A DNA stretch of 64,000 nt from Ricinus communis (GCF_019578655.1 NC_063264.1:18960429-19024428); one strand, 5' to 3'. Counted from the first letter of the stretch, positions 10,462-21,710 are shown. Numbers and translations are program-made. The notes: generated by a model from the sequence alone, not told the origin.

Positions 10462-11414
10462 TGATGTGAATTCTACAAGCACAAGGAATCCTACTCCAAC
10501 TAGGAATCCTACTTTCACTTGGAATTCTAGTCCCACGAGGAGTCCTACTCCAACTAGGAATCCTACTTCCACTAGGAATAGTCTCACGAGGAGTCCTACT
10601 TCAACTAAGAATTCTTCTCCAGCTAGGAATCTTAATCCAATTAGATTGTAGACAAGCCACTCATATATGATGGACCAATGACTAGAGCTCACATGAAGAA
10701 GGTCAAGGATGCTTTAGGAGTGTTTGTAAAGCAATAGTTGAAGCTTGGGTTAGAGATCCAAAGTCCAAGTAAGATTGGGCTTAATCAAGATAATGGGCCT
10801 CAAGATACTCTTATCAACTTAATTCAATATATGGAGGCATGAACAAGTCAAAATAGGCCCAAATAAACAAGTCAAGCTATTTAGTGTCCAATACTCAAAC
10901 ATGGGCCGCTTATTACATGTTACTTAAGCCCAAATGTCATGTTTTTTTTTATATGGGGTAGGGTTGGACGAATTTTAGGAGTATTTGTTCATTTAAAGGA
11001 GTCTTTTAATAGTTAGGAGTCTTGTTTTAAGTTATTATTTTAGTTTAAGAGTTCTATTCCTAGTCTTATTGTTATTTGCTTTCTTATCATTATAGAATTA
11101 GGTGTTTTTAAGGCCTATATAAGATAGTACAATTTCTATGTAAAGGGAGTTGTTGAATATTGATTATTTTAGAGTTAATTCTCTTCTTTTATTCTTTATG
11201 AACTTAGTGAATTTATCAAGTGCGGGCTTGGTATGTTACAACTTTTGTTTATGTTAAACAACCTTTAATTCTTTATAATTAAGGTTCTTAAGTACAAGTT
11301 ATTTAAGGGTTTGGTTAGGAGTTGGAGTTTCTTTGCTTGATTAGGTGAATGATCCTTGGTGAAGACATCAACATTGAATACGGGGTTTGGCACAATTTAG
11401 CCATGTTCATATCA
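10462..11414 (+). repeat. LTR of element J with coding hexapeptide repeats
   Basis: A 953-bp LTR, TGATGTGAA to ATATCA, with a TATA box at 11116-11123 (TATATAAG). It directly follows the polypurine tract of J, yet a primer-binding-like site follows its other end, so it is joined to internal sequence on both sides. Its first 190 bp keep the pol frame open and encode about nine NPTPTR-like hexapeptides, followed by GPMTRAHMKK. This overlap of the polyprotein with the 3' LTR is a feature I recall for the CRM clade. Confidence 0.85.
10471..10650 (+). repeat. 18-bp minisatellite encoding NPTPTR hexapeptides
   Basis: About nine or ten imperfect 18-base units around AGGAATCCTACTCCAACT, encoding NPTPTR, NPTSTR, RSPTPTR and similar. 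The same minisatellite occurs in the LTR at 31953-32921 and, on the minus strand, at 61860-62040 and 56960-57110. Confidence 0.85.
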
Positions 11415-12085
11415 TTTTATATTAGAGCTTTGCCTCATCAATCAAGTACGTATCCTTTATTTTTTAGTTGATTTAGAAAAATCTTATTCAGTTATTTTCT
11501 TCTTCTTTGCAATTTATTTTCTTGTCTAGAGTATTTTTCTTATTCAATTCGTATTTCTTACTATTTCTATAGTCCAATTCGTTTTCTTTCCTTTATTTCT
11601 TAAGCGTTAAATACGTTCTTTATTCTACAAAAACCAAATCTGCCCTTTTTGTTTAATTCGTTCATCAAGCTTAGTTTTTCGTTAGTTCATTTTTTTCTTA
11701 TGTGTTTTAGACTTAATCTTGTTCATTAATTCTAGTTTTGTTTCCTTAGTTTGTGTTCTTGTGTGTTCTAAATCAGATTCATTGGTTATCGAGTCGTTAC
11801 AATTTTGGTTGTTTATTAATTGATTGTTTTAGCCTTTATAAGCAGCAAAGATTAGGATTTGAGTGTTAGACACATGAGATTGTGTGTGAGAGATGTTTTT
11901 TCAAGAGGAGTTTGCTAAAGAATGTCGAGATCTTCTTTCTCAATCTTACAATAGATTGTAGGGATGAAAGAATGATGATTACTATGAAAAATAATGATTA
12001 CTGTGAAAGGTGTCGGTGAAATCTTTATAATCCTAAACCTAAGCCAGAGAAGATAGAAAGACAATCGCGTCAAGATTTATCAACG
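11415..12085 (+). other. Leader-like internal sequence after the J LTR
   Basis: Starts with a decayed initiator-tRNA-Met-type primer site (TTATATTAGAGC, 11417-11428; intact form TGGTATCAGAGC) and continues as T-rich, non-coding leader like that of D and G. Near 11890-12080 a possible coding scrap (EEFAKECRDLLSQSYNRL) is cut short. No gag was recognised. It ends at a second LTR fragment. Confidence 0.6.
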
Positions 12086-12290
12086 GAAGGCTTCATATTT
12101 TACAAACTTAGTTTAATCAAACCATTGTTTATGTTAAACGACCTTTATTCCTTATAATTAAGGCTCTTAAGTACAAGTTATTTAAGGGTCTTATTAGGAG
12201 TTAGAGTTTTTGCTTGATTAGGTGAACGATCCTTGGTAAAGACATTAACATTGAATACTAGTTTGGCACAAGTTAGCTATATTCATATCA
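12086..12290 (+). repeat. U5-end fragment of a J-type LTR
   Basis: Matches the last 200 bp of the J LTR (TTAAGTACAAGTTATTTAAGG, ending ATTCATATCA) and then abuts R sequence. With the J LTR it brackets 671 bp, the outline of a deleted element. Confidence 0.8.
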
Positions 12291-12765
12291 ACCAATCCAA
12301 TGCTTGGACAAATGCAAAGAAATAAAATTAGTTGATCAAGTATTGACATCATTTTTTGAATGATCACGGATGAGTCTTTTCGAGAAAAGAGGGAACGACG
12401 AGAATCCAGCACGACAAATATTACGATTCAAGATTTGCACCATTGGGGTCCCCATCACTCCTTAGTCCTCTAGGCATGAGGACTCCTAATGACATAAGGA
12501 CTGACGTAATACAATAAAGTAGTTTGGGTCGAATGTTATTATATAGGCCCATGCCAATTTCTCATTGCTTTCGTTAAGCTGGCTTTTAAAATTTGGGACT
12601 ACGAGAGTTGTTGACCAATCAACTACTGTCTGCTTGTTGATTTTGCTTTAGTTTATTTATCTTTCTTTATTTATATATTCATATATAGCTTATAGTTTCT
12701 TCTTCTTATGAAATAAGGGCTTTCGCACTATAAGAACTGCAAGCAACCAAATACTTCTTCTTATA
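12291..12765 (+). repeat. R repeat fragment
   Basis: Part of one R unit in TATA-plus orientation, including TTGACCAATCAAC near 12610. Left edge is the LTR end at 12290, right edge is a truncated Athila-like LTR. No gene seen. Confidence 0.75.
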
Positions 12766-13087
12766 GTTACTCTCTGTGGCTATGCTCCCTAAAAACTTCT
12801 TCTTCTTTGATGTTTGACACGGCCCTGTTGTTGCCCGTGTTGGGAACACAGCCAGTGTTGAAACCAACACGGCCATGTTCAGCTTCCTCATGCTCGTACT
12901 TTGCTTGTTTCGGCAGCTTTGGCGTCCAATTATGCTCCAATTCTTCCCTTTATCATCATTTGACTTCTTTTGGACCTAATGCACACAAGCAGACGCATAG
13001 GGTGAGTGTTGGGACCAATTCACATCCAAATGTCCATAAAATCAATCTTAAAAACCCCATTTAGATGTGTGTATTTTACGCACATCA
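12766..13087 (-). repeat. Truncated Athila-like LTR (U3 end)
   Basis: The last 320 bp (plus-strand right end) of an LTR of the A family, from GTTACTCTCTGTGG to CACATCA, nearly identical to 8130-8451. No internal region follows; gag of element I begins at once. Confidence 0.85.
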
Positions 13088-14205
13088 GGACCTTAGGACG
13101 CCAAAATCTAAGGTTTGACAATATGGAGGAAAGACTTAAGCGAGTGGAGTCCAATTCTCAAAGAGGGCAGCCTACGCGCTTCAACAAAAATGAAAGGAGG
13201 TGAAGGCATACTAATCATGATGATTAGTATTAGGATGACTACGAAGAGGAGGAACGAGGTTCCAACTTGGATTAGGACAGATTTGGAAGAGATTATTGAC
13301 GACGAGATGAATGAGGACCTAGAGGGAAGATGGAAACTTGGGGAGTATCAAAATGAAAATCCCTTCATTTTAAGGCAAGAATGAACCAGAGCTTTATTTT
13401 GAATGGGAAAAGAAGGTTGAGCTAGTATTTGACTGCCATGATTATTCAAAAGAGAAGAAGGTGAAGCTAGTTACGGTTGAGTTCACTAATTATGTAGTGG
13501 TTTGGTAGGACCAACTGTGCTTTCAAGGTGATGCAATGGTGAAGGGCTGATTTCGACATAGGAGGAGATGAAGAGGGTCATGAAAAAGAGGTTTGTTCTT
13601 TCTCACTATTATAGAGAATTGTATAAGAAATTACAAAGTCTTGTGCAGGGATTTAAGAGTGTGGAGGATTACCAGAAAGAGATGGAAATAGCCATGATAA
13701 GGGCTAATATGGAAGAAGATAGAGAGGCTACTATGGCTCGGTTCTTACATGGTTTAAACCAAAATATTGCTAATGTGATTGAATTGCACCATTATGTGGA
13801 ACTTGAAGATATGGTACATATGGCCATTAAAGTGGAGAGGCAATTCAAGAATCAAAGCAACTCCAACAGATTCAAGTCGGCTTCTACATCCGCATGGAAA
13901 CCGAATTGGAAGAAGGGCGAAGTTAAAGAAAGTCCAAGATATGAAATGCCAAAGGACTCAAAGGAGTTCACTATAAAAACTCCTAACAAGGACGAGACAC
14001 CTAATTCAAGGACAAAGGACATTAAATGCTTTCGATGCTTGGGGTTAGAACACATAGCTTCTCAATGTCCTAACAAAAGAGCTTTGATCTTGAAGGATGA
14101 TGGTGGAGTGGGGACCGTGAGTGAGGAAGAGGAAGATATCTGCCACTTGAGGATTCAAGTGATACTGAGATGCCCGTAAGTGGGGAGATGTTGGTGGCAT
14201 GAAGA
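13088..14205 (+). pseudogene. Element I gag, decayed at the N-terminus
   Basis: The first 480 bp are broken into frames with MEERLKRVES and acidic RGKMETWG-like text. From 13568 about 200 residues are open: the capsid end (KKRFVLSHYYRELYKKLQ, VEDYQKEMEIAM, EATMARFLHGLN, DMVHMAIKVERQ), a basic linker, and the zinc knuckle CFRCLGLEHIASQC (C-x2-C-x4-H-x4-C, all ligands present). These blocks are standard for plant chromovirus gag. No 5' LTR, primer site or leader precedes it; the truncated LTR upstream is of another family. Confidence 0.85.
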
Positions 14206-14950
14206 GCCTTGAGTGCACATGCCAAAATAGATGAGGTACAATGTGATAATATTTTTCATACTAGATGCCATGTAAATAACAAAGTATGTAGTATGATTAT
14301 TGATAGGGGTAGTTGTACAAATGTTACTAGTGTTGAGTTAATTGAAAAGCTTGGCTTGTCTACTTTAGCACATCCTAGACCTTACAAATTGCAATGGCTA
14401 AATGATTGTAGGTGGATTAAGGTGACTAAACAAGTTTAGTGTCTTTCTCTATTGGGGGTTATAAGGATGATGTCTTATGGATGTCGTACCTATGCATGGG
14501 TCATCTTCTTTTAGGGCATCCTTGGCAATATGATAGAAGCGTAGTTCATGATGGATACATTAATCATTATTATTTTTTAATGAATGAAAGACCTATTACT
14601 CTTATTCCTTTGACACCTAAAGAGGTGTATGATGATCAAATGCGCATGAAAAAAGGAGAGCAAAAAGAATGATCAAGAGTGAAGAAAGTGAGAAGGCCAA
14701 AAGTTAAAAGAAATAGAGTGTGAGTGAAAAGGCAGGTTCGGCCAAGAGTGGAAAGAAAGAGGGTATGCACATGAGTGAAAATAAAGAGAGACAAGTAAGC
14801 TCTAATGCGAGTGAGAGTGAGATTAATAGGGCTTTTTATTCCAATCAGCCTATGGTTGTACTTTTGTACAAGGAGGCCTTTTTAATCACTAATGATCTTG
14901 ATTCTTCCTTACCTAGTCCTATTCTTTCCTTGTTATAGGGATTTGGTGAT
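14206..14950 (+). pseudogene. Element I protease and spacer
   Basis: Two frames, 14209-14439 and 14439-14672, joined by a frameshift. The active-site box reads IIDRGSCTNV, with arginine for the serine of the usual DSG, so the protease was probably dead. It ends with LLGHPWQYDRSV. A charged, lysine-rich spacer of about 80 residues (SEKAGSAKSGKKEG) follows and then a conserved VVLLYKEAFL block that in this clade precedes reverse transcriptase. Confidence 0.8.
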
Positions 14951-15900
14951 GTGTTTCCTGAAGATGTGCCTAATGGTTTATCACCTAGTAGGGGAATTGA
15001 GCACCAAATTGACTTTGTACCGAGAGCTTCAATTACAAATAGACCAGCCTGTAGGAGCAATTCTGAGAAGAGAAGGAACTTCAAAGGCAAGTTGAGGAGT
15101 TGATGACCAAGGGGCACGTGAGGGGGAGCATGAGTTCATGTGCAGTTCCTGTGTTGCTAGTACCTAAGAAGGATGGATCTTGCCGAATGTGTGTTCATTG
15201 CTGAGCTATCAACAATATCACTGTAAAGTATAGACATCCCATTCCTAGACTAGATGACATATTAGATGAATTGGATGGATCTTGCATGTTTTCTAAGATA
15301 GACTTAAATAATGGATATCATCAAATCCGTATGAGGGAAGGGGACAAATGGAAAACGACATTCAAAACCAAATATGGGTTATATGAGTGGTTAATTATGC
15401 CTTTTGGATTAACTAATGCACCTAATATGTTCACGAGTCTTATGCACCATGTTTTGTGCACTTTTATTAGAAAATTTGTTATCGTTTATTTTGATATATT
15501 TTGGTTTACAGTCACACTTTGCATGAACATGTTGAACATTTGCGACTTATTTTTAAATGCTTTCAGAGCCGAAAAACTCTATACCAATCTCAAGAAGTGT
15601 ACCTTTTGCATGGATAAACTTGTGTTTCTTGGTTATATTGTTAGTGCTAAGGGGATTGAGGTTGATGATGAAAAGGTGAAAGCCATCAAGGAATGGCCAA
15701 GGCATAAGGGAGTTGGGGATGTTAGGAATTTCCATCGTTTGGCTAGTTTCTATAAGAGATTTTTTAAGGACTTTAGTACACTAGCAGGCCCTCTCACTGA
15801 AGTTGTCGAACAAAGTGTTGGGTTTAAATGGGGTGATAAGCAAGAAAAGGCTTTTCATTTGATTACGGATAAGTATTCTTCTATACCTGTTCTTGTTTAA
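14950..15900 (+). pseudogene. Element I reverse transcriptase, YFDD box damaged
   Basis: The N-terminal FPEDVPNGLSP block lies in other frames, broken by a shift near 15090. From 15271 about 210 residues are open: [28 protein letters not shown], then YFDIFWF where YFDDILVY is expected. A small deletion has removed the second catalytic aspartate. The thumb is better kept (FLGYIVSAKGIEV, RNFHRLASFYKRFFKDFSTLA). Confidence 0.85.
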
Positions 15901-16272
15901 CCTAACTTTACAAAAACTTTTGAGATTGAACGTGATGCTTCAAGAATAGGTATTAGAGCTGTTCTTATGTAGGAAAAGAGGCTAATTGCTTTCTTTAGCG
16001 AAAAGCTTAATGGGGCAGCCTTCAGTTACCCCATATATGACAAGGAGCTTTATGCTTTAGTGCGCGCCTTAGAGACTTGGCAACATTATTTGTGGCCCAA
16101 AGAGTTTAGGATTCATATGGATCATGAATCTTTAAAGCATCTTAAGGGGCAACACAAGCTAAATAGGTGACATGCTAAATGGGTTGAATTCATGCAAATG
16201 TTTCCTTATATGATCAAGTACAAGCAAGGGAAGGAAAACGTGGTTGCAGATGCTTTATCACGCAGGTAAGCA
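15901..16272 (+). pseudogene. Element I RNase H
   Basis: Follows a stop after SIPVLV. Readable blocks are FTKTFEIERDAS (first catalytic aspartate), [39 protein letters not shown] and [12 protein letters not shown]. Stops at the GVLM-glutamate position, in HKLNR-HAKW, and right after SRR. Confidence 0.8.
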
Positions 16273-17480
16273 CTACTTTTTACTCTAGATGCAAAATTGC
16301 TGGGATTTGAATACATTAAAGATTTGTATGTTGATGATGCTAATTTTGGTAATGTGTTCAATGCTTGTGAGAAAGTAGCTTTTGGGAAGTTCTATAGGCA
16401 TGATTGATATTTGTTTAAAGAAAACAAACTACGTGTGCCTAATTCTTCTTTGTGTGAGTTGCTTATGAAAGAAGTCATGGGAGTAGGTTGATGGGGCATT
16501 TTGGGATAGCTAAGACTTATGATGTTTTAATTGAACACTTCTTTTGGCCTAATATGACACATGATGTTATGCGTATTTGTGAAAGATGTGTTACATGTAA
16601 ACAAGCTAAGTCTAAAGTTAAGCCTTATGGTTTGTATACTCCTTTGCCTATCCCTAGTGAACCTTGGGTTGATATTTCTATGGACTTTGTATTAGGTTTT
16701 CCTAGGATAAAAAGGGAAAAATATTCTATATATGTGGTTATTGGTAGTTTTTCTAAGATGGCACATTTTGTACCATGTCATAAAACCAATGATGCATCAT
16801 ATATAGCTGATTTGTTCTTTAAGAAAATTGTGCGAATACATGGCATGCCTAGAACTATTATGAATGATAGGGATGCGAAGTTCTTAAGTTACTTTTAAAA
16901 GACCTTATGGTATAAATTAAGTACTAGACTTTTATTTTCTACTACTTGTCACTCACAAACTGATGGTCAAACAAAAGTAGTAAATAGGACTTTATCTACT
17001 TTATTGCATGACATTATTCAAAAGAATCTTAAAATATAGGAAGATTATTTGCCACATGTTGAGATTGCATACAATAGAAGTGTCCATTCGGCCACTAAAT
17101 TCTCACCCTTTGAAATTATGTATGGTTTTAATCCACTTACTCCTTTGGATTTATCTCCTTTACCACTTGATAAGTGTGTTGATTTTGATGGAAAGAAAAT
17201 GGCAGATTTTGTACGTGATTTACATGCTGAGGTGCGGCTCAACATCGAGAAAAGAACTGAACAATATGTTAATCAAGCCAATAAGGACCGTAAAAAGGTG
17301 GTCTTTTAGCCTAGAGATTAGGTTTGGGTGCATATAAGAGAGGAAAGATTTCCAGTCCAACAGCATTGGGTGCATATAAGAGAGGAAAGATTTCCAGTCC
17401 AACAGCATTCCAAGTTGCTTCTAAGGGGAGATGGTCCTTTTGAAGTGATTGAAAGGATTAATGATAACGCCTACAAGCTT
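16273..17480 (+). pseudogene. Element I integrase, multiply broken
   Basis: Pieces in several frames: [15 protein letters not shown]; an open run at 16488-16898 with the zinc domain (MGHFG, CVTC), MDFVLGFP (catalytic aspartate 1) and NDRDAKFLS (aspartate 2); then CHSQTDGQT with AAA (lysine) in place of the catalytic glutamate; then 17049-17309 ([30 protein letters not shown]). The C-terminal end holds an exact 42-bp tandem duplication and then GDGPFEVIERIN. A deletion joins NAYKL directly to the LTR, removing the polypurine tract. Confidence 0.85.
17326..17409 (+). repeat. 42-bp exact tandem duplication in integrase
   Basis: Two identical 42-base copies (17326-17367, 17368-17409), 14 codons each, around VHIREERFPVQQ. 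Being exact in an otherwise decayed gene, it is recent, or could be an assembly artefact. Confidence 0.9.
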
Positions 17481-18528
17481 TAATGCGAATCAAGAGTCAA
17501 AGCCAAGTCATAATCCAACTTCAAGTTAAGGGTTGAATTCTACTCCAAGTGCAATTACAAGTTCAAAGGATCCGTTATTCATCAAAGAAGGTCCAATTAT
17601 AAGAGCTAGGGCTAAGAGGATGAAGGAGGCCTCAAATAGGCCTATTCAATAATCTAATCCAACATGTTAGACCTTGAGAAAAGCTAGTTTGGGCAAAAAT
17701 ATTCATAAGGAAAAATACGAGGTACTTTATTTCTTAGTCTGGCTTTTGAAAAGAGAACAAGGGAAACACCACTTTAGCTACATATTTAGCTAAAGGGACG
17801 AGTTCGACCCAATACTTTATTTCTATCCTAGTTGATCCTCTCGATAGAACAAGAAATTGGCTATTGCTCCTTTTTTTAATCAATCATATCCTGTGGCGCT
17901 AGAAATATTTTATTCTTTTTTTTATGAACAAAAAATATGAAAGAAAAAAGAAAAAAATTGGTGCCAAATCAAATAGGAAGCATGGGAGCACATTTTAGCT
18001 TACTCTTTTGCCAAATTGGAGCGTTCTTAATTAGGAAATAAGGAGACAGTCGCACACTTTATTGTCTAGGAAGTTTTGCTTGATTGTATAGTCAATTCTT
18101 ATTTAGTAAAGATTGACTATTCCTTATTCTATTATTTAGGAAACTTTTATTTAGCATATCTTTTAGATAATTCCTAATTAGTTTATTTTCTTTATGCTAT
18201 TTAGGAATTATATTTATTTCTTTCACTATATAAACTATGTGTAACCACATTATTGAGGATTAATGAGTATTTTTGAGTTAAACATATTTGTGAGAAATAT
18301 TCTTGCTTACTTCGAACTTATCAAGAACTTGTCCTTGTGGCATTCAACATCGACTTATCACTCAACTTCTACCTTCCTTGAGTGTGGCATCAATAATCTT
18401 TCTTATACTAAGGTTCAAGATACAAGTTATCTTTAGTCAAGATTATTAAAGTTCAGATTTAGCTTTCTTGGGATCTTATTCCAATTCTACGTGTTGGGTC
18501 TTGTCACAAGTTGCCAAGGTTCACATCA
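17481..18528 (+). repeat. 3' LTR of element I
   Basis: About 1048 bp, TAATGCGAATC (from TGATGTGAATC) to TTCACATCA. TATA box at 18237-18245 (TATATAAAC), followed by ATTGAGGATTAATGAG, which resembles the TATA-downstream part of R. It abuts R at 18529 with no primer site, as expected for a true 3' LTR. The 5' partner is not in the window. Confidence 0.75.
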
Positions 18529-19043
18529 CCGGTCAACTTGTCAATTGCATTCCCATGATTCCTTACACTAATTTTTATGTCATCAGCAGTCCTCATGGTC
18601 GATTCTCGTGGTTCCCTCTTTCCTCTAAAAGATTCATCTGCGATCGATCCGACATTGATATGAATACTCGATCAACTAATTTTCCTTCTTCGCATTCGTC
18701 TAACCATTGGATCAATGCCTATAATTACCGCTCCCACGTGCTTTCACTCAACACTTGTGCCTATGGTCCCTAAAATAAAATAAAACCATCATACTAGAAA
18801 GCGATTAAAAAGAAATACATAAAAGAAACAAACAAAATCAGAATATAGGTAGGGTTTTCGATCTGATAAGGAAAAAAATTACAAATTTTTCATTCTCTTC
18901 CATATGGCTAATCCTAATGATCAAATCGAATTGTTTTAAACATAAGGGTAGCCAAAGAACACAAAAGAAAGGAAAGACGTGAGCGGTATGTCTATGTTTG
19001 CTAGCACGAGTGTTCATAAGTCCATAAGGTTCTTAAAAGAAGT
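18529..19043 (-). repeat. R repeat fragment
   Basis: Half an R unit in TATA-minus orientation between two chromovirus LTRs of opposite orientation. It contains GGTCAACTTGTCAATTGC and ends in the TCTTAAAAGAA word. An open frame (18468-18773) crosses the LTR/R junction and is not a gene. Confidence 0.75.
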
Positions 19044-19699
19044 TGTTAAATAACCTTCAAGAATAGAACCCATGAACTATAATCTTTATGACCCCATGAA
19101 TTACTAACTTGAAAACCAAAGAACAACTTGAAATCAAATATTAGGATCATCTAGTCAGATTGTAAGATGATCAAGGATTATAACCTAAGGAAAACTAAGT
19201 CCCTTAAACCCTAATCCCAAGTATGCCATAAGGATAGGTCAACTCCTTGATAAGTAAGTTTTGCATTCAAACAAGAACACAAGATACAAGCAATTTTGGC
19301 TTGAAAGAAAGTAGAAGCTTTAATTAATCATAATCTAAAAAAGGCATTCGAATTTTACATGTTTTAAAGACATATCGAAAGCCCTAAGAAGAATACAACT
19401 CTTACTTAACTGATATGAGTGTCCTTACAAGCTTAGGAAACTCTAACATCTAACCAAATAAGATACTAAGAGCTAAAGAAGCGTTCATAAACTTGGATTT
19501 GAAGAACATTAAACGAAGCCCATTTAGCCTTCATAAACTTGGACTTTAAGAACATTAAACAAAGCTCATTCTTTATGAATTTCATTTGGGCCGAATTCTA
19601 TTGGACTTCCATTGTTAGCCCACTCTTGCATATAGCCATTTAAGGACTCTTGAAGCTTCTTGGACCTTGACATTGTAATTGGATCTTGTGGCAAACTTA
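19044..19699 (-). repeat. Truncated 3' LTR of element K
   Basis: Starts TGTTAAATAACC and resembles 56125-56500 base by base in long stretches (GGATCATC, AAGTCC-TTAAACCCTAATCC). In minus orientation the U3 end is lost where integrase is fused to it. The LTR-encoded motif PITMSRSKKLQ is still in frame. A 45-bp tandem duplication lies at 19484-19574. Confidence 0.75.
19484..19574 (-). repeat. 45-bp imperfect tandem duplication
   Basis: Two copies of TTCATAAACTTGGA-TTGAAGAACATTAAACGAAGC with a few differences, inside the K LTR. Confidence 0.85.
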
Positions 19700-20053
19700 A
19701 TGGACTTAAATCAACAATATTAAATGTGCCATTCACATTATACTTACGTTGTAAATCAATTTTGTAAGCATTGTAGTTGATCCTCTCAAGTACTTGAAAT
19801 GGTCCATCACCCCTTGGACTTAGCTTTAACTTTTGTTGATTTAGGACCCTTTCCTTGCAAAAATGCACCTAAACCCAATCACCAGGTTAGAACATAATTG
19901 GCCTTCTTCCTTTGTTAACCCTTTTGGCTACTTTAGTATTTTGCTTTTCAATTCTCTCTTTAACTTGTTTCTGTAGTCTTTTAACCAAATCTACCTTAGA
20001 AGAACCATCAACACTAACAAGTTTGTGAACGGGTTGTCGAAGCCCTTCAAAAT
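19566..20053 (-). pseudogene. Element K integrase C-terminus fused to LTR-encoded tail
   Basis: Minus-strand frame of 100 residues plus upstream text with two stops (MF-PGDWV-VHF). It contains the GPF domain (SPRGDGPFQVLERIN, NAYKIDL), NVNGTFNIVDLSPL, and then DPITMSRSKKLQESLNGY, normally separated by a polypurine tract and the LTR start. That segment is deleted in frame. Upstream the integrase is cut at 20053 by unrelated sequence. Confidence 0.8.
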
Positions 20054-20241
20054 AAATTATTGATTTTCCTAAACTAACTTGTAGAAATAGTAAAACCAGG
20101 TCAAATCCCTATGGAACCAATGTGAATAGCTTCTCAAAGTTAAATAATAAAAATGGGGGGATTTTGAATGTTTGAACCAAAATTATAAATAAACAGAAAA
20201 TAATGAAGGTTGAATTTTAAAGTAAATAAAAATTAATCTTA
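20054..20241. other. LTR-like piece left of element B
   Basis: No gene. ACCAGGTCAAATCCC resembles the GTCGTATTCC block of Athila/Tat LTRs, so this may be the U5 end of a third LTR family. Element B is inserted into it; the flank resumes at 26398. Confidence 0.35.
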
Positions 20242-20246
20242 ACAAA
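20242..20246. repeat. Target-site duplication of element B, left
   Basis: ACAAA, matched by ACAAA at 26393-26397 after the other LTR. A perfect 5-bp duplication, the usual size for Ty3 elements. Confidence 0.85.
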
Positions 20247-21674
20247 TGATAGGCTACTTATAGAACTACAATCTAAGGCAATGAACCTATCGATGCAATC
20301 TAGCACTCATGGCGAGTATCAAGGTCATATTCCTTGGGAAAGTGAAAGCCCAGAGTTACTTCTTTGTTCTTTGTTATATTAACCTAAAATGAATGATGAA
20401 TAATTTTTAAACTAACTAATAGCTACAAGCTAAGTTCTAAGAGAGATGCAGGAAAAAATGGATAAATGAAATAACCAAGACAAGAAAGCAAACCCAAAGG
20501 GAACCTAAACTAGTTGGCAATCAAAGAAAAGATAAAGGATTGATGAGTCCAATTATGCTACCCGTGGACAAATTGTTAACTGAATTCAGCCTAAACCTAA
20601 TAACCTAAAGTTAGAATCTCTTCCTAACCATTGATTCTTAAATTAGCATTAAGCTTTCTAGCTAGTTAATTATCTTTATCTCTAAGTGATTATTAACCAG
20701 TTCTTGCTATTCAAAATTTCAATTGCCAAATGGACTTCTTAATCAGATAAAGCAATCTAAACACCACAATTCACAACATCTCATGAATAATGCATTATCT
20801 TATTAATACGGAAAGCAAGAAGAATACAAAACTAACTCAAACAATCCAACAATATAATATTAAGCCAACATAGTAAAGAAATCCCAATGGATTTAATCAA
20901 TCTAGCTAAACATGGTCATGTTTAAAACAATCTAGGAAATCAATTACAATGGAAGAGTAATGAAAATGAAACATGTACACCCTTTTCTCTCGAATTGGAT
21001 GACCAGCTCCAAATCTGGATTTGCACTACGATTAGACTCCCAAATTGCCTCTTGAATTGCTCCATTATTGTTTCGCACTTGGAACCTTGCGATTCTGGGG
21101 TTCTTCCTCTCTGCAACTCTCTCCCGAACCAGCCGCCAGGGCTCTCCCTCACTCCTTGGTTTTTTAACCCTAAAAAAATAGTTTTCCTTATATAATTGTC
21201 TCAGCACGACCGTGGTCAAGGCCATGCTGGTCAGCACGGCCGGAGTCCAGGCCGTGCTGAACATTCGGATCTCAACAATTAGGGTTTCTTCATGGCCATG
21301 CCCCACCGGTGCTGAGCCACCACGGCCCGTGCTGGAGGCCGTAGTGGCTATAGAAACCGTGCCCAAAATGCCAATTTCAAGGATCAAAAGCCAATGGTTG
21401 GTCACGGCCAGAGTCTAGGCCGTGGTGATCAGCGTGGCCTTGACCTAGGCCGTGCTCAATGTATGCACTGCGAGCTCTTGTCCGATCTTGATGAATTCCC
21501 GTCCGTTTTTGCATGTATTGATCTATAATTGCTCAAATACTGATGATGGTCCTATAAAATCTCCTGAAATGCAAAAGAACACAAAACACGGGTGATCTTG
21601 GAATAAAAGCACAATAGTTGCTAAGAAAATATGCAATAATATGCAAGCAAATATGTGTAAAACTATGCATATCA
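20247..21674 (-). repeat. 3' LTR of element B
   Basis: 1428 bp, TGATAGGCTAC to ATGCATATCA. U3 holds a 10-bp-arm GC hairpin (21232-21259, CAGCACGGCC / GGCCGTGCTG) next to a TATA box on the minus strand (TTATATAAGG, about 21186-21196). It lacks about 50 bp present in the partner LTR near 20595-20660. A 153-residue open frame on the minus strand is a by-product of this LTR. Confidence 0.9.
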
Positions 21675-21710
21675 AATCACCGCACACTTAAGCTATTGCT
21701 TGTCCTCAAG
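21675..21710 (-). promoter_or_regulatory. Polypurine tract and hairpin at the 3' end of element B
   Basis: On the minus strand AAGTGTGCGGTGATT directly precedes the 3' LTR and is the plus-strand primer site. Just before it ATTGCTTG-AGGA-CAAGCAAT can form an 8-bp stem with a 4-base loop. Confidence 0.7.

Noticed and set aside
10471..10650. Regular short repeats that look like a CRISPR array
   Set aside because: Units are contiguous with no unique spacers, in a plant LTR; it is a coding minisatellite.
10402..10692. Antisense frame with repeating VGFLVGVGFL; also at 31929-32159
   Set aside because: It is the reverse reading of the NPTPTR minisatellite; an 18-bp repeat keeps several frames open by default.
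11116..11123. Host promoter read from TATA boxes in the window
   Set aside because: All clear TATA boxes lie inside LTRs or R at fixed positions of those repeats; no host gene follows any of them.
20944..21405. 153-codon minus-strand open frame
   Set aside because: Lies wholly in the B 3' LTR across the GC hairpins, TATA box and downstream region; similar frames in the other LTRs are broken or in other phases.
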